Of a stretch of 55,593 nt of DNA, positions 1 to 7,506 are shown in pieces (position 1 is the stretch's first letter; each line of letters begins with the position of its first letter). The stretch is from NCBI GenBank assembly GCA_900315745.1, contig ONAG01000012.1, positions 1 through 55,593 on the forward strand, read 5' to 3'. The notes under the pieces were generated by a model. It had not been told where the DNA came from. It did not search any database and was given only the letters and a program-made list of their open reading frames with translations. Source of the DNA: an uncultured Prevotellaceae bacterium (GTDB lineage Bacteria; Bacteroidota; Bacteroidia; Bacteroidales; Bacteroidaceae). Position numbers and translations under genes: made by a program.

Positions 1-1577
1 TCGGCATCTGTCCACCAGTCCTTCCAGCGGTTCAGCAGCGACAGTTCCTCATCGTTCGAGGCTATCATGTCGATGTAATCAAAGATTGTCCAGTTCACCG
101 TCCATGCCCGTTTGCGCATCACCTCGCGGAGATAGTCGCGCATGAATGGGATGAAGTCACGATAGAGCGTATAGGGCTTGATGGTGTTCCGCCAACATTC
201 CTTGTCCAAGAAGTCCATGTATTCCTGAGGCATCTCGTAGTTTGGGAAATGGTAACTGGCTTGTGTCATCGACTCGCCCAAGATGTTCTGATAATATCCC
301 GCCACATAGTCCTGATAGCGCTGCGAGAGATTGGGGTGGTTGGCGACCCATTGCCCCAACTCGCCCATCTGCGCCTTTCTCACGCTGTCCGCCTGTGCCA
401 GATAAGTCATGGGGTCAAGGTCAAGACGATTGCGGTCTATCTCCGCCGAAGCCCACGAATGGGGATGAACCAGCAACTCGTTCTGCACCCGCACGTCGTC
501 GCCCATCCATAGAACCTGTCCCGTCTTGAAGTCGTTGAGGAAGAAATATGTCTTGCCTGGCTCCAGCACGGTGCTCTTGGTCGTACGGCCCCAGTCGAGG
601 AACGCCTGCGAGGTGTTGAGCAACGGCATTTTCAGGGTGAAGCGCCCCAACGAGTCCATCAAGGCGTATGCACTCCCCTGCTCATTCTCCGTGTTGAAGA
701 TGTTCTCCATGCCCACCTGAAACTCACGGCCTTTGCGCTGCCACACTTCCTGCGGCATGTCCTTCAGCCATCCGATGATCGTCACGCTGTCGCCTGCACG
801 ATAGCCATTGTCCACAAAACCCTTGCGCGTGTCTTTAGAGGGATAATCGGGCAAGGTGGTGCCGGTTATCGGACTGCATACAATGGGTTTCCCGTCATCG
901 ACGGTGATGGTGCGCTTACCTTTTTTAAGTTTGCCTACCTTGACAACCTTGGGCTTTAATGAAAGATCTTTTGAATAAAAAGCGCATTTCACTCCTGGCA
1001 TGTTGTTGAAGAGGAGGGTAAGTGTATAAGCATCCTTTTTCTCCACTTGGCTGACAATGTCCCATACTGTGTTGTCGTATATGACGTGCTTTGGTGTGAA
1101 GCCTATAAGCCAGTCGCCCGTGGCGTCGTTGCGCCAATAGGTGTCGGCAACGCCTGTGGGCAGGTTCTCAGCATCGTGTACGTTGGCAAAGGTCCATGCA
1201 TTAGGCTCTGCCACATCTATCATCCATGTATTGGTGGGGATGGGCTCGAAGATAAGCGAGAAGTCCACCTTGCCGTCTGCCGGGATTTTATAGGGTTCGG
1301 TCAGAGATATTACTGTTGCTCCTTTCACGGCATATTCCTTCCCTTCGGCACGCAGCGTGGGTTTTGCGGCGATGGGGACAGAGTCTCCAGCCTTCTGCTG
1401 AGGCACTTCCAGGTGGAAGAACACTTCCGTGCGGTCATCGTAAATCGATACTTTGGTAATGCTGATGATGGGCACGTTTACGTAGCCCGTCACAATCTTG
1501 TTCCATACCTTGGTCTGTGCGTGTCCCAACGCTGCTATAAAGGCAAGCAGAACTGTAATAATTGTTTTTTTAGTCAT
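1..1577 (-). CDS. secreted protein of unknown function, 3' end beyond the window
   Basis: The reverse strand is open from an ATG at 1577 to the window edge, 525 codons with no stop, so the C-terminus is missing. The protein opens with a Sec signal peptide (MTKKTIITVLLAFIAALGHA, cleavage before Q). What follows is soluble and beta-rich, without further membrane spans; a segment reading GYRAGDSVTIIGWLKDMP lies near residue 265. Large exported Bacteroidales proteins built this way often end in a TlpA/thioredoxin domain, but that part would lie outside the window, so no function is assigned. A -7 box sits 26 bp before the start codon, so it is probably first in its transcript. I am confident it is a real gene from the signal peptide and the unbroken frame, not about its role. 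Confidence 0.72.
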   Translation of the reverse strand, partial: MTKKTIITVLLAFIAALGHAQTKVWNKIVTGYVNVPIISITKVSIYDDRTEVFFHLEVPQQKAGDSVPIAAKPTLRAEGKEYAVKGATVISLTEPYKIPADGKVDFSLIFEPIPTNTWMIDVAEPNAWTFANVHDAENLPTGVADTYWRNDATGDWLIGFTPKHVIYDNTVWDIVSQVEKKDAYTLTLLFNNMPGVKCAFYSKDLSLKPKVVKVGKLKKGKRTITVDDGKPIVCSPITGTTLPDYPSKDTRKGFVDNGYRAGDSVTIIGWLKDMPQEVWQRKGREFQVGMENIFNTENEQGSAYALMDSLGRFTLKMPLLNTSQAFLDWGRTTKSTVLEPGKTYFFLNDFKTGQVLWMGDDVRVQNELLVHPHSWASAEIDRNRLDLDPMTYLAQADSVRKAQMGELGQWVANHPNLSQRYQDYVAGYYQNILGESMTQASYHFPNYEMPQEYMDFLDKECWRNTIKPYTLYRDFIPFMRDYLREVMRKRAWTVNWTIFDYIDMIASNDEELSLLNRWKDWWTDA

Positions 1578-1602
1578 ATTCTTAGTATATAGCATTCGAA
1601 TG

Positions 1603-1610
1603 CAAAGTTA
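1603..1610 (-). promoter_or_regulatory. -7 promoter element for the left-edge gene
   Basis: On the minus strand this reads TAACTTTG, an exact match to the Bacteroidetes -7 consensus TAnnTTTG. A -33 TTTG at the right distance is not obvious. A perfect 12-bp palindrome, GCATTCGAATGC (1592-1603), overlaps the predicted transcription start and could be an operator. Confidence 0.5.
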
Positions 1611-1618
1611 CACATTGA

Positions 1619-1653
1619 TTTGCAAATATTCCTTAGCGCAACATATAAATTTG
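1619..1653 (+). promoter_or_regulatory. possible promoter reading into the MuF fragment
   Basis: TTTG at 1619-1622 and TAAATTTG at 1646-1653 match the Bacteroidetes -33 and -7 consensus, with a slightly long 23-bp spacer. It lies back to back with the minus-strand promoter of the neighbouring gene and points at the truncated phage gene. Confidence 0.4.
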
Positions 1654-1705
1654 CTTTAGCCGTAACCTTTCCTTTTTTTCTCCATCCCATCAGTAGTGAT
1701 GGTGA

Positions 1706-2932
1706 CCTCTCAAACATCCAATCGGCAAGCCGCACCGCTTCGAGGACATCTGCGACCAGCTGCAGGGGAAGTACCCGAAGGACTTCAAGTTCACGGGGTG
1801 GCATCCCCATTGCAGGTGCTACGCCACCTCCATCCTCAAGACCGAGGAGGAGATGGACGCGGACACGCAGAGGATTCTCAACGGCGAGCCGGTGGATGGC
1901 GACAGCGTGAATAAGGTGGAGGAGCCTCCCAAGGGGTTCAAGGACTGGATGGAAAAGAACGAGAAGAGGATAGCCGAGGCGAGGAAGAGCGGCACGCTGC
2001 CGGGGTTCGTGAGGGAGAATAAAGAACGCGTGGGCGGGGTGAAGAACATCAAAAAGGGGACCCATGCGAACGGGGAAGAAAAGGCTGGTACAAAAGGTGA
2101 AAAAGATAGTTCTATCAGCAATATTAGTGCAAGTGAGAAAGCACTAATCGCAGAAGAGTCCGTTGCTGTCACGAATAATGTTCAAGAGTTTTTTAAGGGA
2201 AAGGATTTTAAAGAAGCCAAAGACGTTTCTGATGTTCTAAATAAGATCAACGAAATTCTTCCAAAGGAGGAGAAATGGTTTGTCAATGGAAAACCTTCAT
2301 TGGGAATCACAGATGATCCAAGCGTGAATGGCAAGACGTTTCGAGATGGAAGAATTTTACTCACAAAAGAAAGGCTGGAGAGAGTGCAAACTACTTTTAG
2401 AAAGATATCCCAAGGGCAAGCATCAGATATAACAAAGGAAGAAGCCGATGCTATGGCTACCTTGTGGCATGAAATAGTCCACAACAGGCATGTTGGTCTT
2501 GAATCAGCAGGGGAGAAACATTCCGTAAGTGAGAGGTGTATGGAACTTGCAAATGAGTGGTATGCACGACACAATATAAAGGTGTTCTATGGACATTTGG
2601 GTCTTGATAAAGTGCCATATCCTGAATTCATCACTCACAGAAAAAGCACGGGCTACGACCAGATGGTGAAGAACTTTGACCATGTCATTGGTATTATGAG
2701 ACTTGACAGGAAAGAAGTGATGGCAAGTTTGGAGAAAAGCCTGTTCAAAGGCAAATATGATGATATGGAAAATGGTCTTTACAATGCGCTCGTAGATGGA
2801 GGGATGAAAAATCTAAATGATATGGTGTTACCCGAAGACCAAGCTAAAGAGCTGCTTTCTTTTGTCGTAAAAGGTACTCCGGCGGATATCACTGATTGGC
2901 TAATTGGGAACAATTACCTCGTTTCAAAATAG
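1706..2932 (+). pseudogene. 3' fragment of a MuF/gp7-type phage head morphogenesis gene with zincin-like toxin C-terminus
   Basis: The frame opens right after a TGA at 1703 and runs to 2932 with homology from its first codons, so the 5' part is gone. The start reads PHRFEDICDQLQGKYPKDF, then FTGWHPHCRCYATSILKT, which is the C-terminal signature of Mu gpF / SPP1 gp7 head morphogenesis proteins. The first usable ATG is at 1853, preceded by GAGGAGGAG. After a linker (about residues 60-90 from that ATG) comes an unrelated domain with a zincin motif, HEIVH at 206-210, and acidic residues at 227-231 that could be the third ligand. Fusion of a MuF domain to a variable C-terminal toxin is the established architecture of phage MuF polymorphic toxins. 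No other phage gene is nearby. Either it is a decaying prophage scrap or the C-terminal domain is kept; a promoter-like sequence lies upstream. Confidence 0.7.
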
Positions 2933-2937
2933 AACAA

Positions 2938-3195
2938 CTATTCATTAAAGAATGCGTTTAATTCTTTTTCCCATTCTTTTTCAATGACTTCTCTTAAATC
3001 TAAATTGTTAGTCATACCAGCGAAATCAAGAAAATCAAAAACCTGCCTCATTGGATTTTCCTTATAGGAATTTACCCATTGCTCCTTAGTACGAATCTTT
3101 GGATATAGAGGATTCAATTTATGCAACAATTCAGTATCATCGCATAAATCAAATACGGTCTTTTGGCGTAGGTTTTTATAAGTTTTCTTCTCCAT
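2938..3195 (-). CDS. small hypothetical protein, candidate partner of the MuF toxin fragment
   Basis: It encodes an 85-residue charged soluble protein beginning MEKKTYKNLRQKTVFDL and ending in a helical acidic stretch. I chose the ATG at 3195 over the one at 3219 because the upstream codons lie inside the promoter: the -7 box ends only 4 bp before 3195. No family was recognised. It converges on the MuF fragment with a 5-bp gap. Immunity genes normally follow their toxin on the same strand, so this orientation argues against a simple immunity role, but its size, acidity and position leave that open. Confidence 0.55.
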   Translation of the reverse strand: MEKKTYKNLRQKTVFDLCDDTELLHKLNPLYPKIRTKEQWVNSYKENPMRQVFDFLDFAGMTNNLDLREVIEKEWEKELNAFFNE

Positions 3196-3199
3196 GCCG

Positions 3200-3231
3200 C
3201 AAATATAGCAAATTATCAATTACGAACCAAA
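3200..3231 (-). promoter_or_regulatory. consensus promoter abutting the start codon
   Basis: On the minus strand, TTTG (3228-3231), a 20-bp spacer and TATATTTG (3200-3207) form a perfect Bacteroidetes promoter. Only four bases separate the -7 box from the ATG at 3195, which predicts a leaderless or nearly leaderless mRNA. Confidence 0.7.
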
Positions 3232-3246
3232 TAAAACGTTAGGAAA

Positions 3247-3528
3247 ATGAAAACAACAGTGATTCTCCTGTCTATGGCTGTCTCGGCATTACTGATGGGC
3301 TGCGACGACGAAGATACGCAAAGGGTAGGTATCGGCTCTGTCCGTGTGGTTGAAGTCGAGGGGCACGACTATGTGGTCTTGAAGATGGGATATGGCTGCG
3401 GCACTGCCATGCCAGACTGGGCGAATGCACTCATCGCCAACAATCGCAAGCTGGCAGAGCGTCTCGACAGGCTCGGTGTGGCCGGCCGCAAGGTTATCCA
3501 CCCGCGCTCCCACAGATGTGATTTATGA
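3247..3528 (+). CDS. small lipoprotein, function unknown
   Basis: The 93-residue product has a lipoprotein signal peptide: MKTTVILLSMAVSALLMGC, with lipobox LMGC followed by two aspartates. The mature part is about 75 residues, with a beta-rich first half (VVEVEGHDYVVLKMGYGCG) and an amphipathic helix (NALIANNRKLAERLDRLG). A sequence resembling a ribosome binding site, TAGGAAA, directly precedes the ATG. I recognised no family. It stands alone between the phage patch and the glycan genes, and no promoter of its own was found. Confidence 0.55.
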   Translation: MKTTVILLSMAVSALLMGCDDEDTQRVGIGSVRVVEVEGHDYVVLKMGYGCGTAMPDWANALIANNRKLAERLDRLGVAGRKVIHPRSHRCDL

Positions 3529-3566
3529 CCGATTTGGATTAAAACACGATTATTAGAACTGGAAAA

Positions 3567-3598
3567 TTTGGTTGGTCTGCCAGTTTTTATTATTTTTG
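3567..3598 (+). promoter_or_regulatory. promoter of the deacetylase/glycosyltransferase pair
   Basis: TTTG at 3567-3570, a 20-bp spacer and TATTTTTG at 3591-3598 match the Bacteroidetes promoter consensus exactly. It lies 77 bp ahead of the deacetylase start. Confidence 0.75.
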
Positions 3599-3675
3599 CA
3601 CTTGTGTTGCTCCTTTTGATAGGTCAACACTATTATGTTTATTGACGAATACTTGGTAATCAGAAAGGCAAGATA

Positions 3676-4467
3676 ATGATTCTTTTGAGTTTTGACACCG
3701 AAGAATTTGATGTTCCACGCGAACATGGAGTGAATTACTCACTCAAACAAGGTATGGAGGTATCTGTCATAGGAACAAACAGAATACTTGACGTGCTGAA
3801 AGACAATGACGTGAAAGCCACTTTCTTCTGCACAGGCAACTTCGTAGAGAATGCCCCAGAAACAATACAACGCATCAAGGATGAAGGACATGAATTGGCA
3901 TGTCATGGCGTAGATCATTGGGAACCGAAGGATACCGACGTGATGGAGTCGAAGAGAATACTCGAGGCAGCCACGGCGCAAAAAGCAATGGGATACAGGC
4001 AGCCAAGGATGTTCCCTGTCAGCGATGACAGTATAGCAAAGGCAGGCTATCTTTACAATTCTTCGCTCAATCCAGCCTTCATTCCTGGCAGATACATGCA
4101 TCTAACCGATCCACGGACATGTTTCATGAAAGGCGATGTGGTTCAGATACCTGCATCAGTCACACCTTTGTTGCGATTTCCCCTTTTCTGGCTCTCCTTG
4201 CACAACTTGCCGGAATGGCTATATCACAACATGGTGAGAAGTGTGCTCAAGAAAGACGGGTATTTTGTGACATACTTCCACCCATGGGAGTTTTATGAAC
4301 TCAAGGAGCATCCCGAACTAAAGATGCCCTTCATCATCCGAAACCATAGCGGACGCCAAATGATGGAACGACTCGACAGGCTGATAAAAATGCTAAAGAG
4401 GCATGGACATCAGTTTGGCACATACACACCTTTCGCTTTGGAACAAAAGAAACGGCTCACTCGATGA
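3676..4467 (+). CDS. NodB-type polysaccharide deacetylase family protein
   Basis: The 263-residue cytoplasmic protein (no signal peptide) has the NodB fold signatures: an N-terminal FDTEEFD metal-binding motif near residues 6-12, KATFFCTGNFVE, and the second metal motif CHGVDH near residue 80. A YFHPWEFY segment is found near residue 195. The FDTE variant and the HPWE motif are typical of the DUF3473-associated branch that acts on lipid- or exopolysaccharide-linked sugars. The next gene is a polyprenyl-phosphate glycosyltransferase 52 bp downstream, so the likely substrate is a sugar on a lipid carrier, comparable to ArnD acting after ArnC. The exact sugar cannot be read from sequence. Confidence 0.85.
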   Translation: MILLSFDTEEFDVPREHGVNYSLKQGMEVSVIGTNRILDVLKDNDVKATFFCTGNFVENAPETIQRIKDEGHELACHGVDHWEPKDTDVMESKRILEAATAQKAMGYRQPRMFPVSDDSIAKAGYLYNSSLNPAFIPGRYMHLTDPRTCFMKGDVVQIPASVTPLLRFPLFWLSLHNLPEWLYHNMVRSVLKKDGYFVTYFHPWEFYELKEHPELKMPFIIRNHSGRQMMERLDRLIKMLKRHGHQFGTYTPFALEQKKRLTR

Positions 4468-4519
4468 CGCCTTGTCCTGATAATAGTGACTCCTATTCGC
4501 AAACAATAATTTCTAAGAC

Positions 4520-5461
4520 ATGTTACAATTAGCCATAGTTTCACCATGCTACAATGAGGAGGAGATACTCCAGACGTCGGCACAAAAACTCAACAGCCTA
4601 TTTGACAGGCTGATCGAAAAAGGCAAGATATCACCCAAAAGTTTTGTGCTTTTGGTAAATGATGGCAGCAGCGACCGCACATGGGAGATTATCAGGCAAC
4701 TGCACAATGGCAACAGACGATTCAAAGGACTTTGCCTTGCACGGAATGTGGGTCACCAAAATGCGATCATGGCAGGCATGATGCAGGCAAAGGACATTTC
4801 AGACGCTGTCATCACCATTGATGCCGATTTGCAGGACGACATCAACTGCATAGAACAGATGATAGATGCTTACGAAGAAGGCTACGACATTGTTTATGGT
4901 GTGAAAGTGTCGAGAAAGGCCGACCCAGTGATGAAAAGGCTGACGGCAGTGGCTTTCTATGAGTTGCAGAAGAAGATGGGGGTGGAGAGTGTGTTCAACC
5001 ATGCCGACTTCCGATTTCTCAGCCGCAGAGTGTTGCAAGCCCTCTCGCAATACGGAGAGCGAAACCTTTATCTGCGCGGACTGATACCCCTTGTGGGCTA
5101 CGACTCCACAACAGTGGATGATGTGATAACTGAAAGGCAGGCAGGACAGTCGAAATACACTCTTGGGAAGATGCTCAACCTGGCACTCGACGGCATTACA
5201 TCGTTCTCTGTAAAGCCCATCTATTACGTCATGTACCTTGGTGTCGCTTTCATTTTTATAAGTCTTCTCATAGGGGTTTATGTGCTCTATTCGCTCATCT
5301 CCGGGACAGCAGAACATGGATGGGCATCCATCATGCTCAGCATCTGGCTGGTGGGCGGCATCTGCATCCTCAGCATCGGCGGTGTGGGATTGTACATCGG
5401 AAAGATGTATGTCGAGGTGAAGCACAGACCACTCTATTCAGTAAAGGAATTCCTCGACTGA
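4520..5461 (+). CDS. GT2 family polyprenyl-phosphate glycosyltransferase (DPM1/ArnC/GtrB-like)
   Basis: The 313-residue protein has the GT-A nucleotide-sugar core: AIVSPCYNEEE at the N-terminus, LVNDGSSDRT near residue 50, and the metal-binding DADLQDD near residue 97. Two membrane helices at the C-terminus (about 233-260 and 270-297) anchor it, as in GtrB and ArnC. The family transfers a sugar from a nucleotide donor to undecaprenyl or dolichyl phosphate on the cytoplasmic face. It shares a promoter with the deacetylase upstream and converges on an ArnT-like transferase, which would use such a lipid-linked sugar on the periplasmic side. Confidence 0.9.
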   Translation: MLQLAIVSPCYNEEEILQTSAQKLNSLFDRLIEKGKISPKSFVLLVNDGSSDRTWEIIRQLHNGNRRFKGLCLARNVGHQNAIMAGMMQAKDISDAVITIDADLQDDINCIEQMIDAYEEGYDIVYGVKVSRKADPVMKRLTAVAFYELQKKMGVESVFNHADFRFLSRRVLQALSQYGERNLYLRGLIPLVGYDSTTVDDVITERQAGQSKYTLGKMLNLALDGITSFSVKPIYYVMYLGVAFIFISLLIGVYVLYSLISGTAEHGWASIMLSIWLVGGICILSIGGVGLYIGKMYVEVKHRPLYSVKEFLD

Positions 5462-5508
5462 AGTATTCCAACAAACATACTCCATAAGAATATTCCTCGG
5501 CTGACGGC

Positions 5509-7266
5509 TTATTGACCGCCAGCAGGGGAAAGCGCATTGTTCTTGTCAAATCTCAGCAAAACCATAGGTTGCCCAGTAACACGCTGCTCGCCAGAGTCGT
5601 AAATTTTGGTGAAGCGGTAACCCTCTTCCTCAAATTTCGGCAACCATCGTTCGGCATCGTAAATGCCTATCATGAGGAAGCCCGACGAAGGCTTGTCCTT
5701 GTAGAAATTGGCAACACGGTCGTGAAGGTAGAAATTCATCTCAAAATAATGCACAGGATCGCCCTTGGCAAGCACGCCGGACTCGATGAACTCATATAAT
5801 TTGCCTTTGTCTTCGGGAACTATCTCATCCACCTTGGCGGCAATACCTTTCACCGATTTGGCATTGAGCACGGCAGGCTTGTAGATGGCATCCACATGCA
5901 GGTAGATTGCCAATATCAATGCCATTACGCCCCAGAAACTCCTTTTCTTCTTCCACCATCCTGCCAGCACAGCCACGCCAAGGACTAACAGCAGCCATTG
6001 CCACCACACCCCAGCCTGCTGCAGATAAAGAGCCATGGAGTAGTTCTGGAAACCATGACTCCCATGAAACCAATCCTTGTCGATAGGAATCCATTTCAGC
6101 ACAATAAAAGCTAATGCCAACAAGAGCCCAACTATAGAGAGGAAACCACAATAGCCAGTCCAGATGCGAGGGTGGCGCTGGTGTATCCACAACAGCATTT
6201 TTGCCACGAAATATGCAATGAAAGGATAGATAGGCATTAGATACACGCTGCGCTTGCTCTGAGGGAAGCAATAGAACACGAAAATGACCACGATTGCCAA
6301 AAATGAGAACAGGTCGAGTGGCTCGGATGTGCGACTGCTTGATGCCATTCGTGAAAAGATATGTTTCTTGCTTCCTTTGTCATTCGATGAGTGGTACTTG
6401 CCCATCCCTTTCCAGTCGGCGACAAACAATGCCATCAGTGCAAGGATTACCCATGGCAGATATCCCGGCAAAAGGGTGATGAAGTTGTAGTACCATGGTT
6501 CCACGCATGAGTCGTATGACATTGTGTTGGTCATGCGGCCAACATTCTCTTCCATCACAAGGTCTATAAACTCCTGTCCGCCTTGTTGCCACGCAGCGTA
6601 ATACCAGATGGCAGGCAAGATTAGCGACAGCAGTCCGAAAGCCAACATCGAGAAGAAGGCGCGGAAGAAGTTCACTCCCCGGCACAGGAGGAAAATGCCA
6701 GTTACCAAGCACGGCAGCAATGCTCCAATAGGACCTTTGGTTAGCGTGCCAAGGCTCATGAAAAGGATTGCTAATAATGGTATGCCATGCATCCCCCGCT
6801 CATGCCAACGGTAGAGCAACATCAGGGCACCCACGATGAACAGTGTCAGAACCATATCTACACGGCAGTTGAAACCCTGTCGGTGAAGTTCCCAAGAGGT
6901 GAAAGCCACCAATGCCGTCGTTAGAGCCAAATTCTCGTCGCGACGATGCCCGAAGAACAGGAACGTGCCGATGGTGAGCAATATATAGGCAATAGCCGAT
7001 GGAACGCGGGAAGTGAATTCGGTGACTTCGCCCCAAATGCTGCTGACTGCTGCTACAGTCCAATAGAAAAATGGTGGTTTGTATGCCATCTCACCCACGC
7101 TGTTGCGAGGCAAAATCCAGTTGCCTGACTCTATCATCGTGTAACTTACGATGCTCTCACGAGGTTCCCCCTTGGTGTTGTATTCATATATGCCCAAGAA
7201 TGGGATGACGGTGAGCAAGCATATTATGAGCAGCAGCCACATCGTCTTGTTTGATCTCTTGTCCAT
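5509..7266 (-). CDS. ArnT/PMT-like integral membrane glycosyltransferase (GT39/GT83)
   Basis: The 585-residue protein has a dozen or so hydrophobic segments and a C-terminal soluble domain. Its first loop contains GEPRESIVSYTMIESGNWI and then AYKPPFFYWT and SRVPSA, matching the Glu-Pro-Arg and K-P-P signatures of ArnT and protein mannosyltransferases. Such enzymes take a sugar from a polyprenyl-phosphate donor and attach it to lipid A, glycan or protein in the periplasm. It is transcribed towards the GT2/deacetylase pair, with a 47-bp gap between the stops, and carries its own -7 box. The three genes together supply every step of a lipid-carrier sugar modification. Confidence 0.88.
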   Translation of the reverse strand: MDKRSNKTMWLLLIICLLTVIPFLGIYEYNTKGEPRESIVSYTMIESGNWILPRNSVGEMAYKPPFFYWTVAAVSSIWGEVTEFTSRVPSAIAYILLTIGTFLFFGHRRDENLALTTALVAFTSWELHRQGFNCRVDMVLTLFIVGALMLLYRWHERGMHGIPLLAILFMSLGTLTKGPIGALLPCLVTGIFLLCRGVNFFRAFFSMLAFGLLSLILPAIWYYAAWQQGGQEFIDLVMEENVGRMTNTMSYDSCVEPWYYNFITLLPGYLPWVILALMALFVADWKGMGKYHSSNDKGSKKHIFSRMASSSRTSEPLDLFSFLAIVVIFVFYCFPQSKRSVYLMPIYPFIAYFVAKMLLWIHQRHPRIWTGYCGFLSIVGLLLALAFIVLKWIPIDKDWFHGSHGFQNYSMALYLQQAGVWWQWLLLVLGVAVLAGWWKKKRSFWGVMALILAIYLHVDAIYKPAVLNAKSVKGIAAKVDEIVPEDKGKLYEFIESGVLAKGDPVHYFEMNFYLHDRVANFYKDKPSSGFLMIGIYDAERWLPKFEEEGYRFTKIYDSGEQRVTGQPMVLLRFDKNNALSPAGGQ

Positions 7267-7301
7267 CTTGATTGCTTTTGCCTGTTTCTATGATTATAGT
7301 G

Positions 7302-7309
7302 CAAAATTA
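7302..7309 (-). promoter_or_regulatory. -7 promoter element for the ArnT-like gene
   Basis: The minus strand reads TAATTTTG, matching TAnnTTTG, 35 bp ahead of the start codon. The -33 region contains only TTGC at 22 bp, so the match is partial. Confidence 0.5.
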
Positions 7310-7506
7310 CACTCTTTTTTGGATTTATATCGCAATTTTCAAGTGATTTTATCGTTTGTTGGTCATTTTAAGGTTGCCACAATCATTAGCTTCGTTTTTT
7401 TTTACTAACTTAGCGCCCGAAAATAAAAAAACGTGGAAGGCATTAGGAAAAACGTATTAACCGCTTGTTACATGTCATGCTATAAACTTGTTTTCAACAC
7501 TCTTCT

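Noticed and set aside
1047-1592. A 181-codon open frame on the plus strand at the left edge
   Set aside because: It is antisense to the 525-codon secreted protein, which has a signal peptide and a -7 box. The plus frame has neither.
7406-7413. TAACTTAG as a CotH promoter
   Set aside because: The match to TAnnTTTG is imperfect, there is no -33 box, and it lies about 95 bp from the start codon; too weak to list.
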